Part shown: piece after piece, positions 40,380 through 52,251 of the stretch
Layout: every line of letters begins with the position of its first letter
Position numbering within the stretch: position 1 is the stretch's first letter
Assembly: GCA_019802505.1 (NCBI GenBank)
Contig: JAFMOC010000085.1
Location: 1,222,501 to 1,286,500 of the forward strand
Direction of reading: 5' to 3'
Length of the DNA: 64,000 nucleotides
Source: Corydoras sp. C115
Taxonomy: Eukaryota; Chordata; Actinopteri; Siluriformes; Callichthyidae
Program-made: the position numbers and the translations under genes
Notes under the pieces: model-generated
Seen by the model: only the letters and a program-made list of their open reading frames with translations
Databases searched by the model: none
What the model was told of the DNA's origin: nothing

Positions 40380-40724
40380 CATCCATCCATTATCTTCCGC
40401 TTTATCGTCTATTAGGGTCGCGGGTGGGTTCCCATGCCCATCCAGGGGAGAACGTTTCAGGCGCTGGGCAGATACACCCAGGACCGGGCACAAATCTATC
40501 ACTGGACACACACTCACTCTCACACAGACACTCTATATGGGGCAATTTGGAGAACTCAATTGACTTGATCTATGTTTTTGGACTGTGGGAGGAAACCGGA
40601 GAACCCGGAGGAAACCCACATGGACACGGGGAGAACACGGAAACTCCACCCAGATGGGGATTCGAACCGGGAATCCCTAGTGCTGAGAGGAGAACGTGCT
40701 AACCACTAAGCCACCGTGCCGCCA
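40380..40724 (-). repeat. SINE-V, inverted pair right arm
   Basis: Reverse copy. ATGGATAGATAT and ATGGATAGACAT flank it, consistent with insertion into the tail of the left copy. Confidence 0.84.
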
Positions 40725-41465
40725 TGGATAGACATATACACAATAAATTCTAATTTTCAGTTATGTACAGACATAAACAGAGGAATAAAATGAAATTAAT
40801 TTTGCACATATGGTATAGTGTGGGATCTGATGAAGCAGCAGACAGGTATTGCACAAAGATGATTTAAATCTAGTCAGTTTACAAAATCTACACAATCATT
40901 TTGGAAAAGCAAATATAACACACACACGGTTTCACTTTTATTTTTGTTATAATCTGGACTGAAAATATTGACGCTTTTTAATATTCCATCATAAAACTCT
41001 GTGGTAGTGAGAACTTCCTCACACTCAGGTTCTCATTCACCATTACTAGATTTACTTTGGATTTCTTTTCCTGGTCTTTGCTCGTAAACATGTGAATTGC
41101 CTCCCTTTGCTTTTAGTTCTGCTTATTGTTATAAAAACTTCAAATATATTTATATATATATATAGAAAATATAGAAATAAAAAGCATTAAATGCATGTGA
41201 GTGCGAGTCCTCCCTCCCTCATCTCACAACTTTCTGAATGCGTCACGATGCAAACAGACCATTTCTATGAAGGAAAATAAGAACTTCTCCAATTTGTTTG
41301 CTGAAACTTTATAAACTACAAGTGAAAACTGTTACTCAACATTTTACTAAAGTCTACGATCACAAAGAAAACTGTCCCGTAATAGCTTCGGGGGATTTTA
41401 TAGCTATAGATAGCTAGCAGTCTCTCGAAATGAGGCCTCACTGGCATTACATCAGATTCATGTTG
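40725..41465. other. No gene seen
   Basis: Unique AT-rich sequence. No exon recognised. Confidence 0.5.
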
Positions 41466-41696
41466 GTTCAGTCTAGGGCTGCAACAATAAATCGATAAAA
41501 ATCGATTATAAAAAGTGTCGACAGCGAATTTCATTGTCGATTCGTTGTGTCGCACGATATACGCGCTACCCGCAATGTCGTAACTGCTTAAGTCATCTGC
41601 CGCGTTGTAAACAAATAATGTATAGTTTAACATGTATTGAATTTTTTTATCCGATTCATTGATTAATTGAAAAAAATAATCAACCTATTAATACAT

Positions 41697-41915
41697 CAAT
41701 CCATCCATTATATTACACTATCATCTATTAGCGTCGCGGGGAGGGGTTCCCCATGTCCCCAACGTTTCGGGCGCTGGGCAGAAAGACCCAGGAAAGGACA
41801 CCAATCTATTGCTGGGCACACACTCACGCTATATGGGGCAATTTAGAGAATTCAATTGACCTTGGACTATGGGAGGAAACTGGAGAACCAGGAGGAAACC
41901 CACGTGGACACGGGG
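41697..41915 (-). repeat. SINE-V, 5'-deleted, inside MITE
   Basis: Reverse copy that stops at GGACACGGGG and passes straight into repeated MITE sequence. Confidence 0.8.
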
Positions 41916-41960
41916 TTTCTACCGATTCATCGATTAATCAAAAAAATAATCGCCCTATTA

Positions 41961-42288
41961 ATCCATCCATCCATTATCTTCCACTTTATTCTCTATAAGG
42001 GTCGTGGGGGGTTCCCCATGTCCATCCAGGTGAGAACGTTTCGGGCGCTGGGCAGATCTATCACTGGACACACGCTCACTCACACACACACACTCTATAT
42101 GGGGTAATTTGGAGAATTCACTTGACCTTGATCCATGTTTTTGGACTGTGGGAGGAAACCAGAGAACAAGGAGGAAACCCACGCGGACACGGGGAGAACA
42201 TGGAAACTCCACCCAGATGGGGATTCGAACCGGGAATCCCTAGTGCTGAGAGGAGAACATGCTAATCACTAAGACACCGTGCCGCCCA
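41961..42288 (-). repeat. SINE-V inside MITE
   Basis: Near full-length reverse copy. Confidence 0.84.
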
Positions 42289-42376
42289 AGCTATTAATCA
42301 ATTATCAAAATAATCGTTCGTTGCAGCCCTCGTTCAGTCTTCACCTTTAGTTTTCAACCACAGCCAACAGTCTCTC

Positions 42377-42872
42377 TAAAGGCTCATTTATGCTCAACGT
42401 TAAATACGGAGACGGATACGGGCGGAGCCTTTTGTCCGTACCCTGCGTTCATTTTGTACGTAATTTGCACGTTTTCTGAAAGCTTGCGGATGCGGACAGG
42501 ACGGAGCAATACCACTGGAAACCGTGGGGGCAGTGCATGATGCGACCACTTCCATACGTACACGAAGAAGAAGAAAAACATGGTGGAACTTTTTGAAGAC
42601 CGGTTGTGCGAGTTGGTGCGCAATTTTAATCATTTATATGATGTTCCTTCGCCGGGGCACAGGGACAAACAGTTGTTACAAAACTGTTACAAAAAAGTTC
42701 CTCCGCCGTCGCCATGTTCGATTTTTACTCTAAACTGCCCTCTAATGGATGTAGTGTTCAACAACCATAGCAACGGAGCTGACGCAAGGAAGTATGTGGG
42801 CAGTAACTGTTACATTGCATGAAGAGCACGCACACATTTCCGTACGCAGAGGGAGTATAAATGAGGCTTTAC
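42377..42872 (+). pseudogene. Harbinger-like remnant with MADF-like fragment
   Basis: Bounded by related inverted ends AAGGCTCATTTATGCTC and GAGTATAAATGAGGCTT. A frame from 42580 reads MVELFEDRLCELVRNFNHLY, then DVPSPGHRDKQ, resembling the start of the MADF/Myb-like protein carried by PIF/Harbinger transposons, then decays. Family assignment is by motif only. Confidence 0.5.
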
Positions 42873-42987
42873 AATTCACTAACATTAATCTTTGTCCTGA
42901 TTCTTTTTCGAGAAACACAGTGCAGCCATAAGAGTGCCGCTAAAGACAAAATTAATTAAATCTGTTTATAGCTACAAACGTCACATA

Positions 42988-43730
42988 CCGTATTTTCCGG
43001 ACCATAAGGCCGTAAGTATTATAAGGTGCAGTCTGAATTACGGACTCTATTTCTGTATTTGACTCACGTATAAGGCGCACCGTACTATAAGGCGCAGTCT
43101 GAATTATGGACTCTGTTTCTGTACGGTACTTATTCTGTACGGCACCGTATTATAAGGCACTTGTTAAAACATACGATCTACAAGAAAAGTAAAGGATGCA
43201 AAACGCTGATTTAGAATTGAAGTTTATTCTATTTGACAAAACACACATTATTTTAATCACTCTTCTCCCACAAATCCATCAAAGTCCTCATCTTCTGTGT
43301 CTGAATTAAAAAGCTGTTTCACTATGGAGCACTCCGGGTTCCCCCTCATCGATGTCCGAGTCCGTCTCGTCTCCAGGCGGCTGTTCGGTGACGATGCCGG
43401 CTTTCGTGAAAGCTCGGACGACGGTCACATCAGAACCCTCAGCCCAGGCTTCCACAATCCATTCACAGACGGTGGCGTAACTCGCCCGCCGCCGCCTCAC
43501 GAGTTTTAGTAAACGTGTGTTCACCGTCTATCATCCATCGCTCCCACGACGCCCGCGACTTTACTTTAAACGCCCCGTTTACACCAATGTCCAGCGGTCC
43601 GAGTTCTTTATTTAATCCTTCCGGAATGACGGCGAGCTCCGAATTCATTTTCTTCACTCAGCTTTTCTGTGCGATGAGCGCGCATGGAGCCACAGATCAA
43701 CAATACTTTTATAGAAATTGAAACTCAGTA
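42988..43730 (-). pseudogene. Pogo-like transposon remnant, copy 2
   Basis: Left terminus CCGTATTTTCCGGACCATAA after TA. The minus strand encodes a decayed transposase C-terminus (IPEGLNKELGPLDIGVNGAF, WERWMIDGEHTF, SYATVCEWIVEAWAEGS) ending in an acidic tail, broken by a frameshift. Confidence 0.68.
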
Positions 43731-44527
43731 CACGTATAAGACGCAGTCTGAATTACGGACTCTATTTCTGTATTTGACCCACGTATAAGGCGCACCGTAC
43801 TGTAAGGCGCAGTCTGAATTACAGACTCTATTTCTGTACGGTACTTATTCTGTACGCAGCGTATTATAAGGCACTCGCTAAAACATACGATCTACAAGAA
43901 AAGTAAAGGATGCAAAACGCTGATTTATAATTGAAGTTTATTCTAATATTTGACAAACACACATTTTAATCACTCTTCTCCCACAAATCCATCAAAGTCC
44001 TCGTCTTCTGTGTCTGAATTAAAAAGCTGTTTCACTATCGAGCACTCCGGTATTCCCTTCGGCTTTCGTGAAAGCTCGGACGATGGTTACAGCAGAACCC
44101 TCAGCCCAGGCTTCCACAATTCATTCACAGACGGTGGCGTAACTCGCCCCGCCGCCGCTACCTCCGAGTTTTAGTGAATGTGTGTTCACCGTCTATCAAC
44201 CATCGCTCCCACGACGCCCGCGACTTTACTTTAAACGCCCCGTTTACACCAATGTCCAGCGGTCGCAGTTCTTTATTTAATCCTCCCGGAATGACGGCGA
44301 GCTCCGGATTAATTTTCTTCACTCTGCTTTTCTGTGAGATGAGCGCGCATGGAGTCACAGATCAGCAGGGCGGCGATGTGTGGAAAAAACCACCCGCTCG
44401 CACAACAATACTTTTATAGAATTTGGAACTCAGTACACGTATAAGGCGCACCGGATTATAAGGCGCACGTCCGATTTCTGGGAACATTTTAGGCTTTTAG
44501 GTGCACCTTATAGTCCGGAAAATACGG
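43731..44527 (-). pseudogene. Pogo-like transposon remnant, copy 3
   Basis: Repeats the organisation of copy 2 and ends with the inverted terminus TAGTCCGGAAAATACGG before TA at 44528. It has its own deletions. The 42988-44527 unit therefore has one left and one right end around two interiors. Confidence 0.68.
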
Positions 44528-44529
44528 TA

Positions 44530-45020
44530 TTGGTCATCTTTATTTAAATAATTCCTCGTACTGGCTTTAACTCGATGAAAATGAACGTACGACGGCATGT
44601 AGTGACCTACCACCTAACTGTCTTTGACTTTGCCTCAGGGATAAAGTGTGATTAACCATAACATCATTATCAGGGTGTAAATAAATAAAAAAACAACAGG
44701 AAACGGTTTCCTGAAACTCGATCCCGACTCCATTGTGGGAGCCCGTCGATGGGTTGCGTGTGCAGAGTTCTAAGAGGACGGTGAGTTTATCGGTTTACAT
44801 GAGCACTGTGCAACACATACAGATAACACTTTTACTAACACACCCAAACACCATTTGAGCTTGTAGAGGCGTTAAAGGGATGCAGTGTGGTGGAACCCAT
44901 TAACACTCACTAACAGCTTTCAGTGCCTGTTTTATTGGAACCACAATGGGGTTTAGATAATCTGTAAAGTAACGGCAGTCAATTTAGGTCAAGTATCACA
45001 TGGGGTCAATACATCAGGAA
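44530..45020. other. No gene seen
   Basis: Unique sequence. No exon recognised. Confidence 0.5.
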
Positions 45021-45023
45021 ACA

Positions 45024-45575
45024 TCCATCCATTATCTTCTGCTTTATACTCTATTAGGGTCATGGGGGGGGGGGGGTTCCCCATGCCCATCTGCACTGGG
45101 CAGATACACCCAGGACAGGGCGTCATTCCATCACTGGACACACACTCACTCACACTCTATATGGGGCAGATTTGGAGAACTCACTTGACCTTGATCCATG
45201 TTTTTGGACTGTGGGAGGAAACCGGAGAACCCGAAGGAATCCCACCATGCTAAACCACCATGCCGCCCCAGACACACACTCTATATGGGGCTAATTTAGA
45301 GCATTGAATTCACCTTGAACCCATGTTTTCGGACTGTGGGAGGAAACCGGTGAACCCGGAGGGAACCCACGCGGACACTTGATCCACAGTCCAAAAACAT
45401 GGATCAAGTTCTCAAAATTATAGAGTGTGTGTGTGTGTGTGTGAGTGAGTGTGTGCCCAGTGATAGATAGGCGTCCTGACCTGGGTGTATCTGCCCAGCG
45501 CCCGAGACGTTCTCCCCTAGATGGGCATGGGGAACCCCACCGCGACCCTAATAGAGGATGAAGCGGGAGATAATG
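45024..45575. repeat. Scrambled SINE-V pieces
   Basis: Reverse pieces 45024-45265 and 45266-45378 followed by a forward 3' piece 45380-45575, each incomplete. Confidence 0.72.
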
Positions 45576-45600
45576 ATTGAATGAATAATGTTATACTGGG

Positions 45601-45938
45601 GTGGCACGGTGGCTTAGTGTTTAGCATGTTCTCCTCTCAGCGCTAGGGATTCCCGGTTCGAATCCCCATCTGGGTGGAGTTTCCATGTTCTCCCCGTGTC
45701 TGCGTGGGTTTCCTCCGGGTTCTCCGGTTTCCTCCCACAGTCCAAAAATATGGCTTAAGGGCAATTGAATTCTCCAAATTGCCCCATATAGTGTGTCTGT
45801 GTGAGTGAGTGTGTGTCCAGTGATAGATTGGCGTCCTGTCCTGGGTGTATCTGCCCAGCGCCCGAGACGTTCTCCCCTGGATGGGCATGGGAACCCCACC
45901 GCGACCCTAATAGAGGATGAAGCGGGAGATAATGAATG
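45601..45938 (+). repeat. SINE-V with 14-bp TSD
   Basis: TSD AATGTTATACTGGG at 45587-45600 and 45939-45952. Confidence 0.88.
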
Positions 45939-46564
45939 AATGTTATACTGGGTTTTAACATCTAGTCCTTCTGCTCCAGCACAATCAATACTAATATCAT
46001 TGGGAGTTGTGCAGAGTCCATCAAAAAGCTGCCCGTTGACCCCGGAGCTTGGCACTTAACCATTATTGCTCCAAAGGTGCTGCAGCACAGCTATTTACGT
46101 CGCCTCAGATAAAAGGGTCTGCAAAATGAACCGATGTCATGTAATGGAACACCCATCATGTGGCTCCATTTGCAATTGCATGCAAAAAATGTATATATTG
46201 GATTATACGACAATAAAAAAAAATAATAATAATAAAAAAAAAAATCACTCTTAGTTCTGAAACATGCGTAAATGAATTTAAAAATGTAAATCAATATCAA
46301 AAACGTAAGGACTTGCTGACCAAACAACATGTTCTAATCAAAGAGGAACACAGACGGTGCAGCTCTTAAATTAAACTGAGGTTTCTCGCGACTTTCGCAT
46401 TACCCGGCTGAAGTCTTTTTTTTTTTGCTCTGCTTTTTAAAAAAGGTCTTATCAAGATCTGAGTCACATTCGTATGTGGGCCTGGTTTAACGGATACTCG
46501 TCTGATTAGGGGTCATGTGACACAAATGAGTGTCCCATACTGTAACTGAGCACAGCACAAAACA

Positions 46565-46870
46565 TCCATCCATCCATTATCTTAAACTTTATCCTCCATT
46601 TGGGTAGCGGGGGGATGGGGGGGGTTCCCCATGCCCATCCAGGGGAGAACGTTTCGGGCGCAGGGCAGATAGACCCAGGACAGGGCGCCAACCTATCGCT
46701 GGGCACACACTCACTCACACACACACACTCTATATGGGGCAATTTGGGGAATCCAATTGACCTTGATCCATGTTTTTGAACTGTGGGACGAACTCGGAGA
46801 ACCCGAGGGAAACCACGCGGACACGGGGAGAACATGGAAACTCCACCCAGATGGGGATTCGAACCGTAAT
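46565..46870 (-). repeat. SINE-V, head lost
   Basis: Reverse copy ending at GGGGATTCGAACCG. A 60-base reverse scrap at 46978-47040 follows a (TTA)n run. Confidence 0.8.
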
Positions 46871-47089
46871 ACCAGATCTGTAATACCACTTTCAAAACCC
46901 CTAAACAATCTTATTCAGTGTTATTATTATTATTATTATTATTTATTATTATTAAAAATAATAAATTATTAATAAGAACCCGGAGGAAGCCCACGCGGAC
47001 ACGGGGAGAACATGGAAACGTCCACCCAGATTGGGATTCACCCAGTTAGAGACTGTCGTGTTATTTTGATCTGCTTTTTGTTACTTTAC

Positions 47090-47192
47090 TCAGGGCAGCT
47101 CCATTTGGGTGGTGAATCGTCATCAGCATGGCAGTGGCACTAATGCGGTGGTGTACTTTACGAGTGTTTCAGGTGGAGGAGCAGTGTCCCCG
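47090..47192. repeat. Repeat related to the Tc1-type MITE interior
   Basis: CAGGGCAGCTCCATTTGGGT and GGTGGTGTACTTTACGAGTG recur at 47893-47985, a diverged relative of the 1317-1930 repeat in reverse. Confidence 0.5.
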
Positions 47193-47445
47193 TGTCCGCG
47201 TGGGTTTCCTCCGGGTTCTCCGGTTTCCTCCCACAGTCCAAAAAACATGGATCGAGTCAACTGAATTCTCCAAATCGCCCCATATAGAGTACGTTTGTGT
47301 GAGTGAATGTGTGTCTAGTGATGGATTGGTGTCCTGTCCTGGGTGTATCTGCCCAGCGCCCGAGACGTTCTCCCCTGGATGGGCATGGGGAACCCCCCCG
47401 CGACCCTAATAGAGGATAAAGGGGGAGATAATGGATGGATGATTA
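47193..47445 (+). repeat. SINE-V, 5'-truncated
   Basis: Starts at GTGTCCGCGTGGGTTTCCTC and has a complete 3' end. Confidence 0.82.
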
Positions 47446-47454
47446 GTGGGCTGA

Positions 47455-47835
47455 CATGATGGCTTAGTGGTTAGCATGTTCTCCTCTCAGCACTAGGGAT
47501 TCCCGGTTCGATTCCCAATCTGGGTGGAGTTTCCATGTTCTCCCCGAGTCCACATGGGTTTCCTCCGGGTTCTCCGGTTTCTTCCCACAGTCCAAAAACC
47601 TGGATCAAAGTCAATTGAGTTCTCCAAATTTCCCCATATAGAGTGTGTTTGTGTGAGTGAGTGTGTTCAGTGATAGGTTGGTGTCCTGTCCTGGGTGTAT
47701 CTGCCCAGCGCCTGAAACATTCTCCCCTAGATGGGCATGGGGAACCCCCCCCCGCCATCCCAGTAGAGGACAAAGTTGGGGAACCCCCCCCCTACCCAAA
47801 TGGAGGCTAAAGCGGAAGATAATGGATGGATGTTT
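47455..47835 (+). repeat. SINE-V with doubled 3' part
   Basis: The segment GGGGAACCCCCCCC to the tail appears twice (47740, 47778). Confidence 0.82.
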
Positions 47836-47889
47836 TGTGCTGGGCGCAGTTACAGTATGGGAGAAAAGCTGATCTGTTTTTGTTACTTT

Positions 47890-48300
47890 ACTCAGGGCAG
47901 CTCTATTTGGGTGGTGAATGGTTATCAGCATGGCAGTGGCCCTAATGTGGTGGTGTACTTTACGAGTGTTTTGGGTGGAGGAGCAGTGTCGGGGCTTTTA
48001 AACACCTCTACAGGACTGCAAACAAGCCAGAAACCAAAGATGTTTAGTCAACAGCATTCTGTAAGCAGCACCCTGGGGGCATTTATGATGCACGATGAGA
48101 AGTAAGCTACCGTCTTTGGTTCCTACAAGGTGTAGCAAGTGGACATGATGTTAAAAACCTCAAGCAGCATCGCCGTGACTGCACCCATCACCCCAGCCCA
48201 ATACAGCTCAACACATCCCCACCACCACTGCAGGTGTCACTGCAGTTCTGAGTCATCCACCACCGCAAACACTACTCTGAACAGAGTAAAAGTGACTAAC
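47890..48300. repeat. Second copy of the 47090 repeat and unclassified flank
   Basis: Longer copy of the same MITE-related repeat (TGGCAGTGGCCCTAATGTGG). Not coding. Confidence 0.45.
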
Positions 48301-48770
48301 CAAGTCTGCATATAAACTAAAGACTACATTGTGGGACAATATGGTAAATGGACACTCTCTAAAATGGCTGTGCAGATTAATTGTGGACCTTTTAAATCAC
48401 AATCAGTTTTAAAGGGGAACTCTATTACCATAGTACGTCCACCATAGAACGTCCACCATAACACAACATGCTATGATGTTCTAGTGCTGTACAAAACCTG
48501 GGAGGAACAAAATAAAGACTTAACAACAGGACTGATAAGAGTGGACACGCAGGAGGAAATGAAAAACACAAACAGAAAGCAACAGTGACGTGTGTTCACC
48601 GCATCGGCCAGCGAACCCACGAATGACAACGGTTTGAAAATACTAAGCGTTAAGAATTTAATTTAAGGAAGCAAACGACAATCTGAGGCCGTCGTACTGA
48701 CGAGAATATTTACCCGACAAAATACGTAGAAGGAAAAAGACATGACAAGTTCTTCTTATGAATTTGTAAT
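48301..48770. other. No gene seen
   Basis: Unique sequence. No exon recognised. Confidence 0.5.
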
Positions 48771-48778
48771 GCGCTACT

Positions 48779-49220
48779 TAGGGGTGAGCTGCAACATCCG
48801 CTGATCCGACGATTCGATTCGGAGAACCGTAGTCGACAATGAACCTCATAGTCGAATGTACCATTTTGACCACATGGGGGCGCCCATGGCTGCTGCTAAG
48901 CATTAGTTTTTACATGAAATGTCTTTGTTTTCGTTATATATATAGCCTTTTGTCAAATAAAATCATCCTAATTTCTGTTAATATTTTTTTTTAAATGATG
49001 TGTGCGCTTTAACAATAGGCTACACATTAATCGGGCATCGAATAAAACAAATATTAACATTTATGTGTCTTTTTTCTGACAGTTACACCCGCAGACTCAT
49101 GTCTGACTCACCCGCGCCATCTTGTGGTGAAATTTTAACTGATTCGACTAGCAGTCGACTATAGGGAAAGTCTGACGAGTCAGATTCGACTATGAAAATC
49201 CTTAGTTGAAGACACCCCTA
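48779..49220 (-). mobile_element. hAT-like MITE, family 1, with 8-bp TSD
   Basis: 442 bp. Perfect TSD GCGCTACT (48771-48778, 49221-49228). The middle (about 49030-49110) differs from other copies. YY1-like motif at 49114-49124. Confidence 0.83.
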
Positions 49221-49362
49221 GCGCTACTTGCCCATATCCCCAGCTTCCACAATCAGACCCCTTCAACTGATTCAGAACTCTGCAGCCCGACTCGTATTCA
49301 ACCGGCCCAAGAACTCATGTCACTCCATCACTCATGTTCAAGTTCAAGTTATTTATTTATAT

Positions 49363-49520
49363 TAGGGGTGTCTTCAACTAAGGATTTTCATAGTCGAATC
49401 TGATTCGTCAGATTTTCCCTATAGTCAACTGATAGTCGAATCAGTTAAAATTTATCCACAAGATGGCGTTATAAGCATGGTTTTTAAAAAAGATTTTTTT
49501 TTATATTTTACTTGTTTTTT
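49363..49520 (+). mobile_element. hAT-like MITE, family 1, left end only
   Basis: Starts TAGGGGTGTCTTC, keeps CAAGATGGCG at 49459-49468, then breaks in a T run. Confidence 0.72.
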
Positions 49521-49949
49521 TTTATTAAGCACTACAGACACCATACACACCACACAGATCTCATTTTCAACCCATTGTTTAGATTTCAGCTGTAAAATCC
49601 ATTGTCGTTTATAATTTTCCCCTATTGACATTATAACATATGATCCATATTGAAGTTTGTAAAACACTATGCATCTGTCCAGCTGTATCACTCTACACAT
49701 TAGCGTTGAGTTTAGGAGACCAAAAAAAAAAAAAAAAAAACAGGAAAGGGCTCACTTCATTTTTTTAGCTGATCAGGCCATGCAGCTCCAGCCAATGGTG
49801 ACCAGTGTGGAAGCCTCACAATTTCAGAAGAGGAAATGAGATTCACATACAAAAAGTAGGCACTTTTTTTTTTATTTAATAATCCCTCAGATACACGCCG
49901 ACAATCTGTAACGACGTCTGTAAACGGTAAGTAAACCCAGCGTGGTAGG

Positions 49950-50117
49950 TGAAGGTTGGGGGTTCAAATCCCAGGTCCACTGAAGTTACCAATGTGGGTT
50001 CTTGAGCAAGACCCTTAACCCTCATTGCTCCAGGGATGCTGTGATGAACCCTGTGCTCACCTTTTAAGGTGTTTTTGGATAAAAGCGTCCAATAAATGAC
50101 CAAATGTAAATGTAAAT
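49950..50117 (+). repeat. SINE-B, 5'-truncated
   Basis: Starts at GAAGGTTGGGGGTTCAAATC, complete 3' end. Confidence 0.83.
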
Positions 50118-50406
50118 GCTAACAGCAGACACTAGATCACATCCTGTTCCAAATATATGTTTGAAAAAAAAAAATTTTTTTTTTTTTTTTTAACTCTTCC
50201 TGAGTCCAAATATATCTATGTACAAGACACTTTCAAGATACAAGACTCTTAACACTTAGCATTTTTAATTGAACATCATTTGTTACTTATGTTCTTGTGT
50301 GACAGTAGGACAAAAGTCCACCATAGTGCTATAAAACACAGCCAGTCCAGATAAGAGCAATTTGAAGACTTTGGAATGAGTGTGTCCCATAATGAGCTAA
50401 AGTAAC

Positions 50407-50612
50407 CCGTGGTAGCTCAGTGGTTTGGGTGTTGGGTTATCAATCTGAAGGTTGCGGGTTCAAATCCCAGGTCCACTGAAGTTACCAATGTGGGTCCTTG
50501 AGCAAGACCCTTAACCCTCATTGCTGCAGGGATGTTGTGATTAACCCTGTGCTCAGCTTGTAAGTCGCTTTGGATAAAAGCGTCCAATAAATGACCGAAT
50601 GTAATATAATGT
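50407..50612 (+). repeat. SINE-B, full length
   Basis: Head GTGGTAGCTCAGTGG, tail ending ATGACCGAATGTAAT. Confidence 0.85.
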
Positions 50613-50701
50613 AAGTACTTTGAGCAACGAGGCCTTGTGTGGGTATGTACTCATACAATCTGATATGATGTGGTTCACTTTATTTATTTATGTTTTAATG
50701 C

Positions 50702-51377
50702 AGGCGGCATGGTGGCTTAGTGGTTGGCATGTTCTCCTCTCAGTGCTAGGGATTCCCGGTTCGAATCCCCATCTGGGTGGAGTTTCCATGTTCTCCCCGT
50801 GTCTGCGTGGGTTTCCTCCGGGTTCTCCGGTTTCCTCCCACAGTCCAAAAACATGGATCAAGTCAATTGAGTTCTCCAAATTGCCCCATGTAGTGTGTGT
50901 TTGTGTGAGTGAGTGTGTCCTAATTGTATGCCCAGCACCCTAGTAGAGGATTAAGTGGCATATAATGAATGAATGAATGAGGACAAAGGGCCCACATTGT
51001 TCCTCAGCACTAACAGGGCTCTAATCCTTTGTAAGCACTTTAACAGGCTTCCCTAATCTTTGTAAACCTTTTTTACGTTTCGTGTCCAAACTTTATATGA
51101 ATGTGAGGACAAAGGGCCCTCTTGCAGCTGACACCCCCTGCAGTGATTCGGGATATTTTGGTCAATGAAAAAATATCATTGCTGACAAAAGATGGATTAA
51201 GTCAATTGAGTTCTCCAAATTGCCCCATATAGAGTGTGTGAGTGAGTGTGTGCCCAGCGATGGATTGGCGCCCTGTCCTGGGTCTATCTGCCCAGCACAC
51301 GAAACGTTCTCCACTGGATGGGCATGGGGAACCCCCCCGCGACCCTAATAGAGGATAAAGCGGAGGATAATGGATGG
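50702..51377 (+). repeat. Composite SINE-V with foreign insert inside one TSD pair
   Basis: SINE-V (50703-50975), about 205 bases of unrelated sequence, then a SINE-V 3' half (51186-51377). Outer flanks ATGTTTTAATGC (50690-50701) and ATGTTTTAACGC (51378-51389). Confidence 0.72.
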
Positions 51378-51628
51378 ATGTTTTAACGCCATATTTAGCA
51401 TTTGTATGCAATCCAATGGCAGGATACGGTACAAATTTACAGTCTGGATACTTTTTCTTTGTCCTTATATTCCAGTCACTCCTATATTTCCGGTTCTATC
51501 TTTATAGTTGTGAGATATATGTGGTTCAATTTCAAGTTCAAAAAGCATTTCGAGTATATTATTAAGCAGTAAATGGGTATTACCATCAGAATGAACAGCT
51601 TTAGAGCAACAGTGGTCTTAAATTCACT

Positions 51629-51836
51629 GTGGGCGCGGTAGCTCAGTGGTTAGGGTGTTGAGCTATCAATCTGAAGGTTGGGGGTTCAAATCCCAGGTCC
51701 ACTGAAGTTCCCAATGTGGGTCCTTGAGCAAGACCCTTAACCCTCATTGCTCCAGGGATGTTGTGATGAACCCTGTGCTCACCTTGTAAGTCGCTTTGGA
51801 TAAAAGCGTCCAATAAATGACCGAATGTAAATGTAC
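51629..51836 (+). repeat. SINE-B, full length
   Basis: Head GGGCGCGGTAGCTCAGTGG, the best preserved copy. Confidence 0.87.
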
Positions 51837-52250
51837 TTAATGGACAAAACTGCTTTTTAAATAAATACCTGTTTAATATTAATTACAAAATCTACAAAAG
51901 CCCCTGCTCTGTCAGCAGTATTCAACTGTATGTCTGTACCCTTTATTTCCTCCTTCATCAAAGCTTCAGAAACCTGTGGCTTTGGTCAGCGTTAGACTGA
52001 CTGTCCAGTGGCGTCCAAGAGGCCCAAAGAAACGCCAAACCCAACTTAGCAGGTTGGGCCACCCCGGTATACACGCCACTGATTAACGCAGGTTTATAGA
52101 TCTATAAAAGGTAAAGTCACTCTAAACCTGAAATAGCAACTGACAAAACAGGTTCCATACCGTGATCATTTTCCCACAATGAAAAAGTGCATGACAACTG
52201 TAGGGATTAGGCCACGCCCGTATTTTCAAAAATCAGGTTTGGTTTTCCTG
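51837..52250. other. No gene seen
   Basis: Unique sequence. No exon recognised. Confidence 0.5.
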
Positions 52251-52251
52251 C

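Larger units (their letters stand above)
41474..42331. mobile_element. hAT-like MITE, family 2, with 8-bp TSD and two SINE-Vs
   Basis: Ends TAGGGCTGCAAC and GTTGCAGCCCTC. Perfect TSD GTTCAGTC at 41466-41473 and 42332-42339. SINE-V pieces at 41697-41915 and 41961-42288. A 40-base MITE segment (CGATTAATC...CCTATTAAT) occurs before each SINE-V. Confidence 0.75.
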
